From Camellia lanceoleosa (lineage: Eukaryota; Streptophyta; Magnoliopsida; Ericales; Theaceae): a DNA stretch of 64,000 bases. This document shows positions 47,751 through 59,618 of the stretch, piece after piece. How positions within the stretch are numbered: the first letter of the stretch is position 1; each line of letters opens with the position of its first letter. The stretch is from positions 116,558,021 through 116,622,020 of the forward strand of contig CM045767.1 of assembly GCA_025200525.1 (NCBI GenBank), given 5' to 3'. The position numbers and the translations under genes were made by a program. The notes beneath the pieces were generated by a model. The model was not told where the DNA came from. It ran no database searches and was given only the letters and a program-made list of their open reading frames with translations.

Positions 47751-50084
47751 TGTCACGCCCCAAACCCGCCCCTAAAAGTTTGGGCATGATTATTTCAAAA
47801 CAGACAATTAATTCGATACATACGATATATGGGGCCTGAACAGAAGCACTTAATAACATAAAATAATATAAATTAACATCCATTAAGTTCATACCTACAT
47901 GCCAGGATCTCAATGTACCATTAAACAGTTCCAAATACGATAGACAGACAAATGAGAAGCAAATATTTATAGTCACACAATAACATATGTAAACATATGT
48001 ACAGAACCAGCCTCGCATGAGGCCATACAACAAAAATGTTGGGAAGAAGGTTATACCCGACCAATTAAAAGATTAAAGACCAAACTAGGGTTCACTATGG
48101 AAACGCCAGAAAACACGTAAGCTTCTTCACACTGCCTGACCAAAAGGAGGGACCAAAGCTGGACTAAGACCGACCTCCAGGTTGATTGCCTACAGAGATA
48201 GACATATCACAAAGTGAGCGAGGCTCAGTGAATAATAGTACTTAAACAATTTAACGAATAAACTCAAATTACAATGTATATAAGGATAGAGGTTACATGG
48301 TTAATCTTTTCCTGTAAATATTTTCAGAACGGCCTTGGGCCCAGTCTTTAAACAGAGTGGCTTCAAGCCCAGTATCACACAGAACGGCCTTACGCCTAAC
48401 AGATTCAGTAGAGCGGCCTCAGGCCCAACAGATTTATACAGAGTGGCCTCTGGCCTAACAGATTATACAGAATGGCCTCTAGCCTAGATATTATCAGAAC
48501 AGACTAGTCTCAGAGTTATATAGAGGCACACAGATTCTTTCAATCATTCACATGAGTTAACATAGTTAATTTGCATTTAACAGAGTGCTAATGATAATTA
48601 TTAGCAATAAGTAAAGCGCATTTTATAGATCGGCCGTAGGCCCAAATATTAACAAAGCAGAGTGATTCTGGAGCTGTATCAATGTATGCAGATTTTCCAA
48701 TCATTTATAAATATTAACGTAATTAACTTGCGAAGAATAGAGCGTTAACAATAATAATTATTAACGATAGGTAAATATACAATTACAGTACTAGTACTCA
48801 CAGTGTTGTGGCGGAGCGCTAGTTCTTCCCAGAGTGTGTCCTACACGTATACATAATTCACAAATTAATTCTTTTTCCTTATTAAATCATTTTCTGACTC
48901 ACGTCGCTTCGAATGAATTTACAAACATCGAAAGGCATCAAATACAGATTTCAAAAATATCCGAGGGTTAAGCACGTAAAACGGAACAGACAGATTTTTC
49001 CAGCATGGGCCGCACGCGCGGCTGTGAGGTCCCGCACGTGCATATTTTTCATAATGCAAAGTCCAATTTCCCCCTATTTTCCGCATGTGCGACTGTGAGC
49101 CCCGCATGTGCAGCAAGGCTTCCCGCACGTGCGGCCATGACCCTCGCATGTGCGGCGATTCTACCCAGCTTGCAGTCCGGAATTTCAAGCAACTCCTCAC
49201 TTGGAAAATTCAACATAAAACACAAAATAAAGAAAATTGATGCAACCCAATAGTTCAATATTACGTTAATATGGACCACAAGTGTGTAATGTTACCAGAA
49301 TCATGAGTCACAAATTCAATTAAGTTACTCTTTGATTTCAGAAACACAACCTAATCTTCTTAAACACACAAACATTATACATGTACCAACATGTAATTCC
49401 AACATGAAGATTCTAGGCATGAGTCACAATTTCCCCATATAACCCAAATTGGCCCCCAAACAAGCACACAAGAAGTGTAATTTTCCAATTAAACCATGAT
49501 CACATACAACACTTTAAACATAAACCCTAGCTCACCCAAATGAAAGGGCATGCTTACCCAAATCCAAGAAAGAGTTTATTTAAGGTGAAGTTTATATACC
49601 TTGAGCTTAAATTTCCATAAACCCTCTCAAATCCCCTAATCTTCCTCCTTGTTGAACTTCTTCTCTTCCTCTAAAACTCTCATCTTCCAATTCTCTCTCA
49701 GGAGATATTTTATATAATAACTCTAAGTTAAATGTGTAAAGAACATAGATATAGATATAAAAGGTGAATAAAGACGAAACTTAATCAGTTTAATCATTTC
49801 AAATCAAAATTTTACAAAAAATCCTATTACGATTCAAAAATCATGCCGGTCTCAAATGTAAAATCAATTTCAGATAATTAAGTCTCTAAGGCTTCCAATT
49901 TCTGATCTGAATATTCTAATTGTAACAGATTTTTTCCCCCTCATTGGACAGATATAGATCCATAACCATAAGTTTCACTCAATTAAATTTAATTTCACAT
50001 GAAGTTTCACAATAAGCATATAAATGCATATAATAGAGGACTGAAAACATACCAGAAAACATATACGAGGGTCGGGTCATTACA
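47751..50084 (-). repeat. 5' LTR of the LARD-like element
   Basis: 2334 bp, TGTAATGACCC...GGGGCGTGACA on the minus strand. It is 65 bp shorter than its partner, mainly through loss of one 29-bp unit and 42 bp of the palindrome cluster. Confidence 0.9.
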
Positions 50085-50923
50085 CTTATAGAGTTGGAAA
50101 GGATTTTGATGAGGATTGCGAGTTTGATTCTAGGATTACGGATTTTTTTGTAAAACAATTTAAATTATTTTTTTAAAATTTTTTTTCCTTTGGAAAAGAA
50201 GCCTAATCTTTTGGAATCAACTAATAAATCCAAAGATTCTATAACTGAGAAGAAGAAAAGGAAAAATACAAGGAAACTCTCAAAGAGTCCATTGCTACAA
50301 ATGCCAAGATTTTAGTCACTTTGCTCAAGAATGTCCTAATCGTTTGAGAAAGAAGAAAGCTTTCGTTATCACTTAGGATGATGAATTAGAGTCTGATAAG
50401 AATGAAAGTGATAATGAGGCTCAAGACGAAGAGGGGCATGAACAATTTCTTGATTTCATGGTGGTTTCCGAAGCTGAAGGACAAATGGAGTATCCCAAGA
50501 GGCCGGTTAAGAATGTCAGTAATAATGAGTCCTCAGGGAGTGATGATGAAGAGCTTTGGCAAGTTTATGAAAAGTTGTATAAGGAATCTCTTAACTTATT
50601 TAAATTGAATGACAAACTCACTATCAAACTCAAAGCTTGAGAAAATGAGAATGACAAACTAAATAAGGAGATTTCCAAGACTAAGAATGATGCCATCACG
50701 ATCTCTAATGAATGACATGCTCTTTGTGCAAAACTCTTGAGTGAGACAAAGAGAAATGAGCTATAGCAAATCTATGCAACATATGAAGAAAAGATTGAAA
50801 CTCTCGAGATGTCTCAAGCTGCCTTGGAAGAGCTAGTCGTCAAGAAAGAGGAAAAGCTCAAGTGTACTATGGCTACCATTGGTCTTTAGAATAAATGATC
50901 AAAGACTTTGGACAATATCATTG
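50085..50923 (+). pseudogene. Copia gag, piece 3, with zinc knuckle and coiled coil
   Basis: It resumes as RVGKDFDEDCEFDSRITDFF, then, after stops and an indel, a CCHC knuckle CYKCQDFSHFAQECP at about 50310-50355. An acidic region follows (DDELESDKNESDNEAQDEEG) and a long heptad-type stretch (YKESLNLFKLNDKLTIKLK, ENENDKLNKEISKTKNDA, YEEKIETLEMSQAALEELV). Several TGA/TAG stops interrupt it. A knuckle followed by a long coiled coil fits Sirevirus gag. It is cut at 50923 by a solo LTR. Confidence 0.8.
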
Positions 50924-51300
50924 TGTGACGACCCCAACATGCATATCATTATTACATATTATATTATTATGTGAATTTGTATGTTTATGTGCTTAATTTT
51001 GCTTATATATGTTTGATTATGAAATATCTGTTAGAATGCTTGTTTTGAATTAGAAATTGAAGGCCTAGATAAATTTAGAAATCGAAATTGACAAGTTTAA
51101 TGGACTAATCAGAATATTTAGAACCTATTAAGAAGCTTAATTAAACTTTGATTCAGATTAAAATTAATTAGATAAAAATAATTAGAATTGAACTTGATTA
51201 ATTAACCTTAAGTCAACTTAATTGGCCTAATCTAATCAATGGTATATATATGTGCTTCATGAGTATTAGAACTCAATTTTATACATTTGAGCTAAGATTT

Positions 51301-51339
<39 letters not shown>

Positions 51340-53313
51340 AGAAGAAGAAGAAGAAGAAGAAGAAGAAGAAGAAGATTTGTGAAGAAAATGAGGAGAATTA
51401 AAGGAATTTGTGTAGGAGATCATCGATTCAAGCTCTAGGTAAGAACTACAACCTTAATTCTTGTAAACAATTCATCTAAGAGTTGAATTCATGAGGTAAT
51501 TAGGGTGAATTTCATGTAATTGTTAAGGAAATTATAGAACTAACTTAATGATGGTGAGAATTGGCTTAATGTGGACATGTATGCATAATTAATCATTTTT
51601 GAGTTTGGTTTTTCAAAAATTCTTACATGCATGGAGTTCATACTTGTTTTTTAGAATTCTTCTTGATTTTACACTCATTACTTGATATTTAGACATTTTG
51701 AAAGAAAATAGTTGAATTCTTTACATGCATGGCTAAATTGTGAAGTTTTGAGTTTGGTTTTGTGAATTGAAAGAGATTTTGGGTCTATGGTTTGTCAATG
51801 ATCAAGTATACAATATTTATAAAGTGTTTTCGCATGTTTGTACTAGCCATGCAAGCTTTTGGACTTAAAACTTGTGTTTGGACAGCTCAAAATTCTATTT
51901 TGAAAACTCAGTTTTCGATCTCATCGCTCGAGCGGTGAAGTTACCACTTGAATGTACTTCATAATCATCCAGTATTTTTGCAGAGGTATTACACATCGCT
52001 TGAGCGACCAATAGTTCGCTCGAACCTGAGTTCTCATAACACATGGCTCGAGCAACAATCAAGCCTAGATTTCGAGCATCCAGTACTTTTACAGACTGAC
52101 CAGACCGCTCGAGTGATCAAAAGTGCACTCGAGCGAACACTCTGTTTTCAGCAATTTTTGAGAAATATTTTCATGTGTATCTTTTCACTTCCATGTTTCT
52201 TTAGGCATTATTAAGCATTGTTTAGACTTCATAAAGGAAGTAATACGTTAGAAACTTACCTAAAGAATCGAATTGAATTGAATCGGAATTGTATTGGATC
52301 AAAGATGTTTGCTAAGAGGATGTTACAAGGTATATTTGTTATGTGTTTTACGTAGGTTGGACACCTAAAGTCTAGTGGTTGTTCCAAGTCCACTGTGAGT
52401 AATGTCTCTATAAAGATATGTTCAAAATGTAGTTGACTTGCTCAAAAATGATATTTTGAAATCTTATTTTACTTATGAATGAATGTCTTTTTTTTTTGAA
52501 AATGCATTCGTAGCATCCTTTAGCGAGGCCCTTGCATAGGGGACATAATACCATGGCCCATTGGAATAATTGAAACACGAAAATCTCTACTGTTAGACTC
52601 TAGTGGTCCACATTGAATTACCCATTGTGGTTCTATTGTTTAACTCGTTGTGGTCCCATTGAATTGACCTTTATGGTCTCATTGGCTTCGGTATATTGAT
52701 ATATTGTTACTCTATTGGATGTTACAACGTATGAAACTTTGATAATAGACTTTGTTATAGAAAATGTTTTGATATGTATTCGATATATGATTCGTTTGGA
52801 AATGAAAGATATGTTTTATGAGATGTTGGACTTCATTCATTAACCTTTTATATTGATGTTACTCATTGGGCTTTAGCTCATTCCTTCCCTTATACATATA
52901 TAGGTGAGCATTTGGATGGTCAAGATTAGAGCTGCTTCTGGGAGTCCACCTTTTTGTCAAGCCTTTGTAGAGTGCCTCCGTGATGGGGCGTTGGTTGGTC
53001 TCTAGTAGAATCAAGCTTTTGTCGACCCCTTTTGTTAAAGTATTTTGTTTTTGTTGTTTGAAGAGCTATTGTATACATGAAGTTGGAGTTTAAGTTTATT
53101 GTAAATATTGCTATGGATTATATGAATGAAATTCAAGTTTCTTATGAAGTTTGTCATATAAGCACTGCTCAATGAATTTGTTTATTTATTGTTAATGCTT
53201 CCGCTAAGTCCGTAATTTATTAAATGATTAGTATTTGTTTTTGAGGCTGAAGGTAATCTAAGATTACTAGCCAGTCATGAACTAGACTCTAGAGATGGGT
53301 TCGAGTCGTGACA
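50924..53313 (+). mobile_element. Solo LTR, gypsy-type, inserted in Copia gag
   Basis: TGTGACGACCCC...GGTTCGAGTCGTGACA, 2390 bp, flanked by CATTG at 50919-50923 and 53314-53318. It carries the GGGCTTTAGCTCATT word near 52867, a CTCGAG-like module at 51920-52140, and microsatellites (AG)n at 51303-51335 running into (AAG)n to about 51375. No internal coding region. Confidence 0.88.
51303..51375 (+). repeat. (AG)n-(AAG)n compound microsatellite
   Basis: About 16 AG units followed directly by about 13 AAG units within the solo LTR, near its likely transcript start. Confidence 0.95.
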
Positions 53314-53722
53314 CATTGGGTCTCAACAAATGTGTTATGACAAGAGTGGCATTGGCTTTTGTGATGACAAAGAGCAAAAATAGAGTGTATCTACATCTTA
53401 TGATACAAGAATTCAAGGAAAGGGGGAGCAAAAAATTCAACATAAGAATGGATTTCTCAATCTTCCTAGAGTTGGTAAGGTCAAAGAAAAAAAGGTACAC
53501 CCTGTTTTTATTTGTCATCATTATGGTATGTATGATCATATTCGCCCTTATTGCTATGAGCTGTATGGAAGAATGTCTCATAGAAGTAGAAGAAATTCTA
53601 TTACCGCGTGGGGTGGGAAACATTTTATTGGTCCTAATGAGGTTAAGGGTCAAATTAGACCTCATTGTTTTGATTTGCTAGAGACTAAACATGAAGTGAA
53701 TTTGCATTTTCCTAGACCTTAG
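53314..53722 (+). pseudogene. Copia gag, piece 4 (C-terminal, second knuckle)
   Basis: After the solo LTR the host frame continues with GIGFCDDKEQK and ends around a degenerate second knuckle, HPVFICHHYGMYDHIRPYCY (second Cys replaced by Tyr), then a second similar patch GQIRPHCFDLLETKHEVNLH and a TAG at about 53720. The CHHxGxxxHIRPxC pattern is typical of Sirevirus gag ends. No protease follows. Confidence 0.75.
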
Positions 53723-54956
53723 AGTAGGATGTTTGAAACCAAGTCGAGACGGGTTCTCATTGAAAGCGAAGGGAACCACAATGTCAAGACATCACTCAAG
53801 AGCCACAATTCTTACAATTTTGTTCATACTAAAGCGGTTTTGGTTAGAAGCTTGACTTGTGTTAATTTGTTTATTCATTTTTTTGTTTTTATTTTATTCT
53901 GAGTTTATTTTTGTTTGTCTTTCTTATTTTTGGGTCGTTTGTGTGTTCTTGTTCATTTTCTTTCTTGCTTTGTTTTATTTTTTTTTAAAAAAAAATCTAA
54001 AATGATTTTCTTAGTATGATTTTGCAAGTTTGGAATTCTTGAGAAGTTCTTGGTTCATACTGGAATTGATGAGAATATTTATTACTTGTTAATTTATGTG
54101 TGCTATCTATGGTCACTGCTCATTTCGGATTATGTGTACTTTGATTAGTATGTCTCATTTTGTACACACTCTTGGATTAACAAATACTAGACTCTTTTAC
54201 ATAAGTGATCAAAGTCCTCTATGGACTACTAGCAGTGTTTCATGTGTTTTTCTTGAGAAGTTAACCAATTCTAGCATATCTTGGGTGATATTGAGTCTCT
54301 TAACCCCCTACCATCTATTTGTATCTCCACTGCTTACCCCTTTGTATTTGTCTTTCATGGCATGAGAAAAATGCTACCTTAGAGTCACCAACTAGGCTTC
54401 ACTATCTTTTTCATTTTTCTCTAGTTTGGTTTCCATACTCTTGAGCGTGAAAGTCGCTGGTGAGTACACAAGAAAATTGTATACATTATTTGAGAGGGAG
54501 CATTCGCATTTACTCAACAAATACCTCTTGATCACTAGAGGTTTGACATTTCTCAATCATTTGCATATTTTCTTGCTGGATGCCAAAGTATACCAAATTC
54601 TTTAGAATAACGGTAAGTTTAGGTATCAATCCACAGGGACAAATGGAAAATTAAACTAATTTAATTGTTAAATTCCTAATTCAATTTTGATTAAAAAGAT
54701 AATGATTCATAAACTAGTAACAACTAAAATAAACTAAGAAATTAAACTAGCAATTATAAGTAAAATTGAAATTATTGATTTTTGAGAAAAACCTAGGGTA
54801 ATGAATCCACCACTAGTTACATAAATAAGGCTTCAATTTAAGACTAAATTATGTTACGGTTCGAACTAAATATTACTTCGCAACTACAAGCTCGAAGCAT
54901 TTATCAAGAAAATTAACATGTTCAACGTATAGGCACAAACCATTTCAAGTAGTACG
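53723..54956 (+). other. Copia interior after gag, no coding sequence seen
   Basis: T-rich sequence without integrase or RT motifs. TTTAGGTATCAATCCACAGG near 54612-54640 is a word I associate with another plant repeat, so a further decayed insertion may start near 54560. Confidence 0.5.
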
Positions 54957-54961
54957 AGTCG

Positions 54962-57013
54962 TGTAACGCCCCGAAAATTGGGCAGGGTATATCTATTTAT
55001 GCAACAAAATCCAACTGATAGACAAACACATATATATAGTTAACTATTCCATACATCCATTTCCATTAAATTCCAAATGCCAAATACATGCTGTTCACAT
55101 CTCAATGCCCTAATTCCAATCCCAAGCATGCATTTTACAACAAGTATGAAATGGAAACCAAACAGATAATAAGTGCCCTACAGGCTTACAAATTTATCCA
55201 AGAACATTCTTGGTTACACAAAATTGAGTTTCAACTCAATACAAATACAACCCTGGGCTTACATTCAACAAATAATCATAAAACAAAAATGAAGTCTCAG
55301 CTCCGAGTCCTCCCAAGTCAATGCCTTGGCGGAGGCATATCACATGTACCTGAAATGGTTTCCCTTATAGGGTGAGCTACAGCCCAGTAGAAATATACTA
55401 CACAACATATAGACCATGACTAGACTAAAGAGGAGTATGCTCATGCCATGCTCATGATAAAACAGTTTATCTATCTTTTTATAAAGCATGCAATGTTAAG
55501 ATGCAACAACAGATATAAAACCATTTCCATTTTAAACCATATCTGTTACATGAATACAGGCTCTGTGAATCTTTAGGTAAATGTCTGCAAGTAGGCCCTA
55601 ATGCATTACCACAGTCATTTTTACCAGTAAACTGGAAGGCTCGACACTTAACCGCGCGATTTTACACCTCCTACCCAGATTCACCAAGTATTCATTTTTT
55701 CGCAAACAAATACATTTTCAAACATTTCTAAAAAATAGATACATTTCCAATGAAATGAATGTAATACAATGTCCAATGCAACAAATGAGGAATGTGGTTC
55801 AATTTACCTAAGTCTCATACATTTCTACAATAATCATGGCTATCCTCCACCGATAGCCCAAACAGATATTTAAACAATTAAATTCCAAAAATTTTGATGA
55901 ATACAATCTATTCCACATCTCATTAAATATGAACAACTACATTAGTTTTCATATCACAATCACATCCGGTAATCTCTCAAGGTCCATTTCTAACAGTGTC
56001 GGTTTTATTCTAACAAACACATTAAGCAAAATAATACTATTAATGCCCAAAAAAAAAAAATCATTTTCTTTCCAAACTCATTCTCCAAGAATTATTCAAC
56101 TATGACATCCTATTTTGATCAAAAACCCCAAAAGTTAAACATAATTCCTTTATTTTCTTTAAAAATGTTCTTTTGATCGCAAACTAATAAATTTCAAAAC
56201 CGATTGAATCGAAGTCTTTTTTTGTTCAAATTTAAAACATAACTCTTTCATAACCTTACAAATATATTCCAAGTTTACACTTTCATAATTTGGGCATCAA
56301 CTCTTTATTTTTCTCAAAATTTCTCTTTCAAGCAAATAAATCACAAAATTTTTAAAAATTCTAATTAAATTATATACAACTCTAAACTCCATATGATCAA
56401 GTAAAAGTGCATAAAGAAGTGTAAGAAATCCCTACCTCGAGCCAAGAAGCTTTCAAATTTTTTGGCAACATAAATTAAATTTTTTTGGAGCCAACGATGC
56501 CTTTTCCGCCCTCTACGTTTTGATCCAAAGTACTAGGGGTCAAAAATGACTTACACTAGATCAAACCCAAGAAAAACCAACTTAGTGCCCTTTTTCTTTC
56601 TTTTCTCATGGCAAGACCTCCCAAGAACTCCCAAAAGTTGAATAAAAAATCATTTTGGTTACTTCTAGATGTTTCCTAAACAAATATCTAATTAAACAAA
56701 TATCTAACTATATATATACACACACACACACATATATATATAAATTTAAAACTACATTTCAACATCTTTAATGACAAAAGTGAATATAATATTTTCTCAC
56801 CACAAAATATATTTCGTTTAATGGTACACACTATAAATATTCACAACTCTTTTATGGTAATCTAATAATAATAATAAAACCACAATAATATTACATGGTT
56901 ACTAACGGGTCACGATTCAATCAATTGGGTCTGAAATGAATGGAGTTTAATAATTTAAAATAAATCTCCAATTGAGATTAAAGTATAAATTCAATTTGAT
57001 TCAATTCGTTACA
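54962..57013 (-). mobile_element. Solo LTR, gypsy-type
   Basis: On the minus strand TGTAACGAATTGAATC...CGGGGCGTTACA, 2052 bp, flanked by AGTCG at 54957-54961 and 57014-57018. AGCTACAGCCCAGTAG near 55375 corresponds to the GGGCTTTAGCTCA word of the other LTRs. It lacks the CTCGAG and CACGTG clusters. No coding frame. Confidence 0.82.
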
Positions 57014-58477
57014 AGTCGTTCGCTCTAAACTAGGGTAGCAACATGATTCGTCCCTTGTAGTATGACTCGTCCCATAACTTGAACATGAAAGCACAGAAAA
57101 CCATTGCATGGAAAGCATTCAACAATCACAGAAAGAAGAATACTTGAAGAGAATACTGAAATTTATATTTGAAACTTCTTAAACACAATATAATTTGTTC
57201 AAACCTTTGCATAATCAAAAAAATAAAAAGAAAACCCTATTTACTTGGCTAGGGTTTCGTCAAAACCCTAGAAATAGGAGTCTGGCCACTCATTACGGAG
57301 TGAGAAAAGGTAAAGGAAGAAGAAACCACTATAGAAGACATTCTTCAACCTTCAAGTTCTTTTTTTTCAAACCCTAGCCTCTCTTTTCATTTTCTCTGAA
57401 ATATTTTTGAACCCTAAAAACAACCTTTTTTCTTCTTTTTATTCCTAGCAGAACGAACTTCAATTTTCGTGCATGCAACCCTAGCTAGACCGCTCGAGCG
57501 CCCATGTGGGCCTCTTGAGTGGGTGGTGGGCTGCACGTGCGGTAGAGCTTGGCTGCATATGTAATGAGATGGCAGGTCGGGAATTTTCACTATTCTCACG
57601 GAAAATCTATTTTTGCACCACTTTTTGCTTGAATTTGCATGTTGCTTGCCAAATCTATACAAGTGTACAAAACACATCATCTCCACCAAATAAACAAAAT
57701 TCAAAGACTATAAATGTAACTTAAGCGACTTCAATGTGGTACTTTTCGGCTTACATCAGCCATTAGATCACTAGTAAGATTTGAATTTTATGTTTGTCAA
57801 ATTCCAAGAGCCACATACAAACTTTTATCGTAGGATCTATGTTTTTCACATATTGCATCACATTCTTTCATGAAGAATCTTCTAGAGGTTATGCACATTG
57901 TGTTTTCAAGTAATTGTGTTTCCTGAATGTTCTTGTGTGTTTTAAGGTACAAATCTGAAATTCCTTACTTGCTCCACCATATTGTTTTTTGTCTTTTTCT
58001 TTTTGTTTATTGTTTTTACTGCTTGTGATTGCTTTTAGTGAGGGGAAGTTTGGTTAATCATTGTAGGGGAGTTCTTTAGCATGGACTTATGTTGATTGGT
58101 TTTGTAAGGGAGATTGGTGTTAGATGGTTTGTCTTTTACTATGCACTGCCTATTTATTGCTTATTTCTTCCATGCTATTAATTATTATATCATCCTGTCC
58201 TTACTTGTGTGGTTTATGCTCCTACTTTACTTGAATGAGCTTCCTTTGACAATAGAATTTTGAGGGGGAGCTATTTTGAGAGTTTTTTTTAGTGTGGCTG
58301 CACGTTCTTAAAATTTCCATCTATTCATGCTTCAAGATAATCTTGTCTGCTTTCATATACCCTTGTGTTACTAATAGCTATTTTGTAGATCGTGGCATTA
58401 ATAACATCTTGGTTGGCTGTAATGGGTTGGGGTGTTCATGATTTTTTTTGTTAGGTGTGTTTTGTCATAGAATTGCT
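57014..58477 (+). other. Copia interior before the 3' LTR, no coding sequence seen
   Basis: Contains AACCCTA-like words (57225-57485) and one CCGCTCGAGCGCCC near 57490, probably part of the same unidentified repeat as at 54560. From about 57730 the sequence is T-rich; GAGGGGGAGCT near 58261 is purine-rich but internal. No pol motifs. Confidence 0.5.
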
Positions 58478-58488
58478 AAAGGGAGAGA
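58478..58488 (+). other. Polypurine tract of the Copia element
   Basis: AAAGGGAGAGA lies one base before the 3' LTR start TGTTAAG. Confidence 0.8.
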
Positions 58489-58489
58489 T

Positions 58490-59452
58490 TGTTAAGTTTT
58501 TGTAATTGGCAATCTCATTTGACAAAATCCCTTTCAGTTGTAATTTTATTTGCTCTTATGTTTCAGTGATGATATGAGTGTTTAGATGTGAATCCAACTC
58601 AAATTGTGCCTATGAAGAGGAGTTTGTGATCTTGAGGCTTCCATGTTTGCCACTTCGCTAACTATGTCGAGGGGCAACGCCCCCGAAGCCAAATTTGTTT
58701 GACTACTCAAGTGGTGAGTTGTGTGCTCGAGCAGTGAACAACATCATCCAGTACTTTTGCAGAATGCATGAACTTCTGAGAAACATGTTTTACCGCCCGA
58801 GCGGTGAAAGTTATGCTCAAGCGATTGGCCCATATGTTTTGCACCACCTTTATTCACACAGCTCAAGCGCTAAAGTGTGAGTTCGAGCAATCTTCGCAAG
58901 TGAGTCGTTTGTTGTTTTTAAGGTTTAAGCCGTCCAGAATTTTAAAGAAAAAGAAAAGACAAAGTGTTTTCTATTTGAGGCTGTTTTATATAAGTTTTCG
59001 TGGTGTATAGAAGGTGATAATCTTGTTCTTATTATTTCGTTCACAAAAGAGAGAGTTGTTCTTTGGTGGATTTCGGGGAATTTGGACATGAAACTTTGAT
59101 GGACTCCAGAGTGACTCATTGTCATGGATTTGACATCGGCTTTATGGATTCAACGTTGGGTAAGACAATTCCGAGGTAAAGACGGTAGTGGAAGAGGCAC
59201 ATTGGGATCGGTTTAATTCGGCCGTGGATTCACTAGGTAATTGAGGGTACACTTGCGTAATTACTTTTTTGTCTTCTTAGTGGATTGTTTTGTGACTTTG
59301 GCTCGTGATAATTGGAGGCGCTTCAATTGTAGTTTTTTTCACGTTAAATCGTTGTGTTGATTTGTCTTTGATTGTTTGATTGAGATTATTATTCATTGTT
59401 TAAAATTAAAACATAATCACAAATCAATATCTAGGAAATTTTTAATTTTTCA
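58490..59452 (+). repeat. 3' LTR of the Copia element
   Basis: TGTTAAGTTTTTG...TTTTTCA, followed by ACAAT. A block of about 60 bp near 58512-58575 is absent from the 5' LTR. A CTCGAG-like module with ATCCAGTACTTTTGCAG lies at 58700-58895. The TATA position reads GTATAGAAGG instead of GTATAAAAGG. Confidence 0.88.
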
Positions 59453-59618
59453 ACAATAATTCTATAATCACATTATCTTATCATATGGTATGTCATCATT
59501 ATATGTATAACAAATATAAGCAATGGGATTCATTAAGCCAAAATAGTGATGATACCTCATAAGATAAAGAAAAAATCTAGCTTGCCTCAAGTCTAATTTT
59601 TGGACAGGATGGTCTAGT

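Larger units (their letters stand above)
42098..50084 (-). mobile_element. LARD-like non-autonomous LTR element
   Basis: Two LTRs (42098-44496 and 47751-50084) in minus orientation, TGTAATGACCCGACCC...GGGGCRTGACA, with perfect CTTAT duplications at 42093-42097 and 50085-50089. PBS and polypurine tract are in place. The 3.25-kb inside has no gag or pol frame. About 8 kb overall, the layout of large retrotransposon derivatives, which depend on proteins of another element. LTR ends resemble those of the chromovirus, so a Tekay-type partner is plausible (inference). Confidence 0.86.
19967..59452 (+). mobile_element. Copia (Sirevirus-like) gag-only LTR element, expanded by nested insertions
   Basis: LTRs lie at 19967-20955 and 58490-59452, both TGTTAAG...TTTTTCA. 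ACAAT flanks the whole at 19962-19966 and 59453-59457. PBS TGGTATCAG follows the 5' LTR and a polypurine tract precedes the 3' LTR. Removing the nested insertions leaves about 6.7 kb. Gag is recognisable in four pieces. No protease, integrase or RT was found in the remaining 53723-58476, so it looks like a gag-only non-autonomous element (TR-GAG type). LTRs differ at many sites and by an indel of about 60 bp, so the insertion is old. Confidence 0.85.

Noticed and set aside
53295..53681. Plus-strand frame of 128 aa
   Set aside because: It starts inside the solo LTR end and runs out of frame with the gag knuckle frame at 53528-53722.
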